64,000 bases of DNA from DTWD01 sp963662965. GTDB taxonomy: Bacteria; Acidobacteriota; Vicinamibacteria; Vicinamibacterales; UBA8438. This document shows, piece by piece, positions 61,772 through 64,000 of the stretch; the first letter of the stretch is position 1; each line of letters begins with the position of its first letter. The position numbers and the translations under genes were made by a program. The notes below the pieces were generated by a model. That model worked only from the letters and a program-made list of their open reading frames with translations, did no database searches and was not told where the DNA came from. The DNA lies in assembly GCA_963662965.1 (NCBI GenBank), contig OY759970.1, positions 4,154,001-4,218,000 on the forward strand, written 5' to 3'.

Positions 61772-62082
61772 ATGCTCAGGATCTTGTTAACGATTACGGC
61801 GGTGTTGGCACTGGCCTTGCCGGCAACGGCGCAGGATGTCGAAGTTGGACAGGAATACGAGATCACGATCGCGACCGAAGAAGACAATCAATATACCGGT
61901 CCGTTCGGCCAGGCGAGGATTGGTGCGGTCGTCGTCAATGTGTCAATGTCGAAGTGGGAGAGAGGTATAACGTCACGATCACCGACATAAGACGGAATCA
62001 GTACACGGAAGAGCGGCAAGCGTCTTGCGAGTTCGAGCAGGTTGACGGAGACAGAGAGGGGATGTGCATCGGCGCCCCATAA
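61772..62082 (+). pseudogene. Small secreted protein with two similar halves, frameshifted
   Basis: Signal peptide ILLTITAVLALALPATAQ from ATG 61772, then DVEVGQEYEITIATEEDNQY and TGPFGQARIGAVVVNV. After a frame change near 61945 the second half reads NVEVGERYNVTITDIRRNQY and TEERQASCEFEQVDG, ending at TAA 62082. The two halves mirror each other (VEVGxxYxxTI...NQYT) and resemble TRAM-type small beta barrels. Ribosome site gggaggtg. Confidence 0.5.
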
Positions 62083-62112
62083 GGCCTCCAGGGGGCGGGC
62101 GCGCCAATAATC

Positions 62113-63318
62113 CTACTGGGCGCGGCTCAAGGTGACGCCGACCACCACCATGTCGTCGACGTCTTGCGTAATGCCGAAGACCTCGGCCGGTCTGCCTACG
62201 AGGGCACTGAGCGCGTCGTACGGCTCGGGGTCCGCGCCGTCGCGTGGCAGGCACAGCAACCCTTCGCTGTCGTGGACCAAGCCGTAGGTGTATCCCGCAT
62301 CGCGCCAGGCGCGCGCGACAACCGCATCGGGTCCGCTGTAGTCCGCCAAGCGGACCACTGTCCCGAGATGGCTCAGCTCCGAGCCGATCAGCACCACCGG
62401 GGTTTCGTTCAACGCGTCGACGAGTTGGCCGGCCAGGGCGTTGAGATCCAGGTTGGCCTGTTCCGCCGGCGTCTGCGGCACTGCCGCCGGAGCCGCGGGC
62501 GGCGGGACCCGCCAGCGCACGAACACCGCGGCTTCGCCCCGCTCCTCGACGATCTCGTCGATATCCTTCCGCATTTCGTCCCGACGTTCTAGAATGGCTC
62601 GAATTTCGCCGTCGTTCAGCCACTCCCCGAGCGCCGCCTGCAGCGTCGGCTCGTCGAGTGCGGCCATCCGATCCCACAGGTCGCGGTACACTCGCGTTAG
62701 CTTGTGGACTCGCTCGTCCGTATCGGTCGTGAATGCGCGCGAGTTGTCGATGATGATGATGAGGTTCCACGGGGGATCCACCATCCAGTTCCCCGTATTC
62801 GGATCCTTGTTGTAGATGAGGTTGTGAAACATCTTGGCGCAAATGAGCTGCCAGTTATACCGCCCGATGTGCAGTGACGGCGGCGTCGGGGGGCCGCCCA
62901 GCTCTTTCCACGTCGTGGCGTTAACCCACAGACCCGCCGCACCGAGGTCGTTGTTGACCCGCCGCTCCACGTAGGGTGGGGTCATCCCGAGCTCGAGGAG
63001 CTTGTCGAGCTCATAGGCGGCCACCTCGGCCTTGTAGCTCTCCCAATAGCCTTAATAGATGCCGGGCTTGATGTCCTTCCAGACGAAGGCCTCGACCGGA
63101 CCGCCGGGCGCCAGGGTTGCTTTCATCGGATTGGTCACCCCGGTGCCGATGTCCTTGAGCTCGATCACCTCGGCGCTCTCGAGGAACGCCTCGATCTCCT
63201 CGGCCCGTCCGATCCAGGTCTTCGCACTCTCCGCCGCGGCGTCTTGTGCCAACGTAGGGATCGGCGCCAGGAGCGCCCCGGCGAGCAGCCACATCAACAT
63301 GTGCCTGGCAGCGTGCAT
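62113..63318 (-). pseudogene. Secreted protein-kinase-like (HipA/FAM20-like fold) protein with a premature stop
   Basis: From ATG 63318: signal peptide (MLMWLLAGALLAPIPTLAQ), then IELKDIGTGVTNPMKATLAP and EAFVWKDIKPGIY, TAA at 63054-63052, then in the same frame GYWESYKAEVAAYELDKLLE. Further on KMFHNLIYNKDPNTGN, WMVDPPWNLIIIIDNSRAF and a helical C-terminus to 62113. The line AKMFxNLIxNxDxNxGNW followed by LIxIDxSRAF recalls the catalytic D-x-x-x-x-N and metal-binding D of HipA/FAM20-type kinases, here as DPNTGN and IDNSR. The family assignment is inference. The TAA removes all but the first 88 residues. Confidence 0.55.
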
Positions 63319-63450
63319 GAAGTCCTCCCTACCTAACTCGGCACCGATGAACCACGTTCAGACAGCGCCGATTCTCGCCCGGTGTCGTTTCGCGCGCCGA
63401 TTATGACCGGCACGGACCAGGTATCAAGGCCGCACGCCACGTGTGCCCTC

Positions 63451-63456
63451 TATAAT
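63451..63456 (+). promoter_or_regulatory. Possible -10 element TATAAT ahead of the kinase fragment
   Basis: TATAAT in CTCTATAATCGGCCTAAG, 36 bases before ATG 63493. The surrounding 20-base leader recurs near 60920 and, in part, near 10549. No distinct -35 box. Confidence 0.4.
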
Positions 63457-63492
63457 CGGCCTAAGTCTGCGCCGTATCCGAGAGATAGATCC

Positions 63493-63732
63493 ATGGCCCT
63501 GGAAGTCGGCTCCCGCCTCGGTCCCTACTCCGTCACCGCCAAGATCGGCGAAGGCGGCATGGGTGAGGTGTATCGGGCCAGAGACACCAAGCTCGACCGC
63601 GACGTGGCCCTCAAAGTGCTGCCCGAGGCGTTCACCTCCGACCCCGACCGGTTGGCCCGCTTCGAGCGCGAAGCGAAGGTGCATCGCCTTGTCCCACGTG
63701 TTCACGTCATCACCAACGCGCTGACGCAGTGA
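63493..63732 (+). pseudogene. Ser/Thr protein kinase, N-lobe fragment
   Basis: From ATG 63493: LGPYSVTAKIGEGGMGEVYR, ARDTKLDRDVALKVLPEAFT and RLARFEREAKV, the glycine loop, the VALK lysine and the start of the alpha-C helix. After residue 63 it runs into unrelated text (HRLVPRVHVITNALTQ) and stops at 63732. The rest of the kinase was deleted up to the Sel1 gene. It closely resembles the first lines of the kinases at 12784 and 47992. Confidence 0.7.
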
Positions 63733-63753
63733 TTCACTGCCGGGGACCGGCCC

Positions 63754-64000
63754 ATGACGGAACCCTTCGACGCACAACCCTCTCGGGCCGAGCAGGAGCG
63801 AGCCGAGGCGGCCCAGCTGTACCGACTCGCCGCAGACCAAGGCGTGGCCGGAGCGCAGTGTCGCATGGGTGTGGTCTACGCGGAAGGTCGCGGCGTGCCG
63901 CAGGACGACGCGGAAGCGGTGCGTTGGTTTCACCTAGCAGCGGATCAGGGCGACGCGGAGGCGCAGGGCGGCCTTGGGTTCGCCTACGGCGCTGGGCGCG
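63754..64000 (+). CDS. Sel1-repeat protein, partial (runs off the window)
   Basis: From ATG 63754, at least two Sel1-like (TPR-related) repeats: AAQLYRLAADQGVAGAQCRM, GVVYAEGRGVPQDDAEAVRW and FHLAADQGDAEAQGGLGFAY. Sel1 repeats form helical solenoids for protein binding. The gene continues past the right edge. It may once have been the C-terminal part of the kinase just upstream, since kinase-Sel1 fusions are known; here a deletion and a new start separate them. Confidence 0.75.
   Translation, partial: MTEPFDAQPSRAEQERAEAAQLYRLAADQGVAGAQCRMGVVYAEGRGVPQDDAEAVRWFHLAADQGDAEAQGGLGFAYGAGR

Noticed and set aside
1..64000. CRISPR array
   Set aside because: No series of direct repeats with regular spacers was seen. 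The only regular repeat units are the IS21 end repeats.
1..64000. tRNA, rRNA or prophage genes
   Set aside because: No cloverleaf-like, rRNA-like or phage structural sequence was recognised by eye. A tRNA search program would settle the tRNA question.

Overview
The window reads as a chromosomal segment of a GC-rich, free-living Gram-negative bacterium, most likely an Acidobacteriota member of the Vicinamibacteria type. This is an inference from gene content: several secreted PQQ-type quinoproteins, soluble NHL, kelch and SMP-30 propellers, Ser/Thr kinases fused to TolB-like propellers, a DUF1800/DUF1501 pair, and DUF3604, DUF5117, DUF3179 and DUF1080 proteins. No rRNA, tRNA, phage or CRISPR was seen.

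Layout. 1-7.3 kb: start of an amidohydrolase, a small AT-hook/zinc-knuckle protein, a broken quinoprotein, secreted and membrane proteins, and an intact quinoprotein. 7.5-10.5 kb: an IS21-like element (istA, truncated istB) that split a small membrane-protein gene; its 5-bp target duplication and terminal repeats are readable. 10.6-15.5 kb: two NHL-propeller proteins and a heavily decayed kinase gene. 15.6-19.2 kb: a DASS anion transporter, an SMP-30-like protein and a kelch protein. 19.3-28.4 kb: a compact plus-strand run holding two paralogous quinoprotein-cupredoxin fusions (the first interrupted at a 12-G tract), a beta-lactamase-fold hydrolase, an unknown secreted protein, an epoxide-hydrolase-like enzyme and an amidohydrolase. 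28.4-31.3 kb: decayed genes around the most interesting gene of the window, a secreted peroxiredoxin-like protein whose first active-site Cys codon is UGA, followed by a bSECIS-like hairpin and fused to a DsbD-alpha-like domain. 31.3-36.5 kb: Abhydrolase_10-like hydrolase and an amidase whose last codons are replaced by an IS256-family element. 36.8-41.4 kb: second amidase, DUF1501 and DUF1800 on the minus strand. 41.6-46.7 kb: propeller proteins, an M23-like fragment and a DUF1080 protein. 46.7-64 kb: small intact genes (NIPSNAP, PilZ, esterase, YajQ, DUF3179, amidohydrolase) among many relics (kinases, ABC transporter parts, DinB, methyltransferase, secreted kinase-like protein), ending in a Sel1-repeat gene.

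Most intact genes encode exported proteins with Sec, lipoprotein or twin-arginine signals. Together they suggest periplasmic oxidation of alcohols or sugars (quinoproteins with a copper domain as possible electron outlet) and hydrolysis of amides, esters, epoxides and cyclic amides. About twenty loci carry frameshifts, nonsense codons or internal deletions. Long intact genes lie beside them, so genuine decay is more likely than a uniformly poor assembly, although single-base indels, above all at the G tract, need read-level confirmation.
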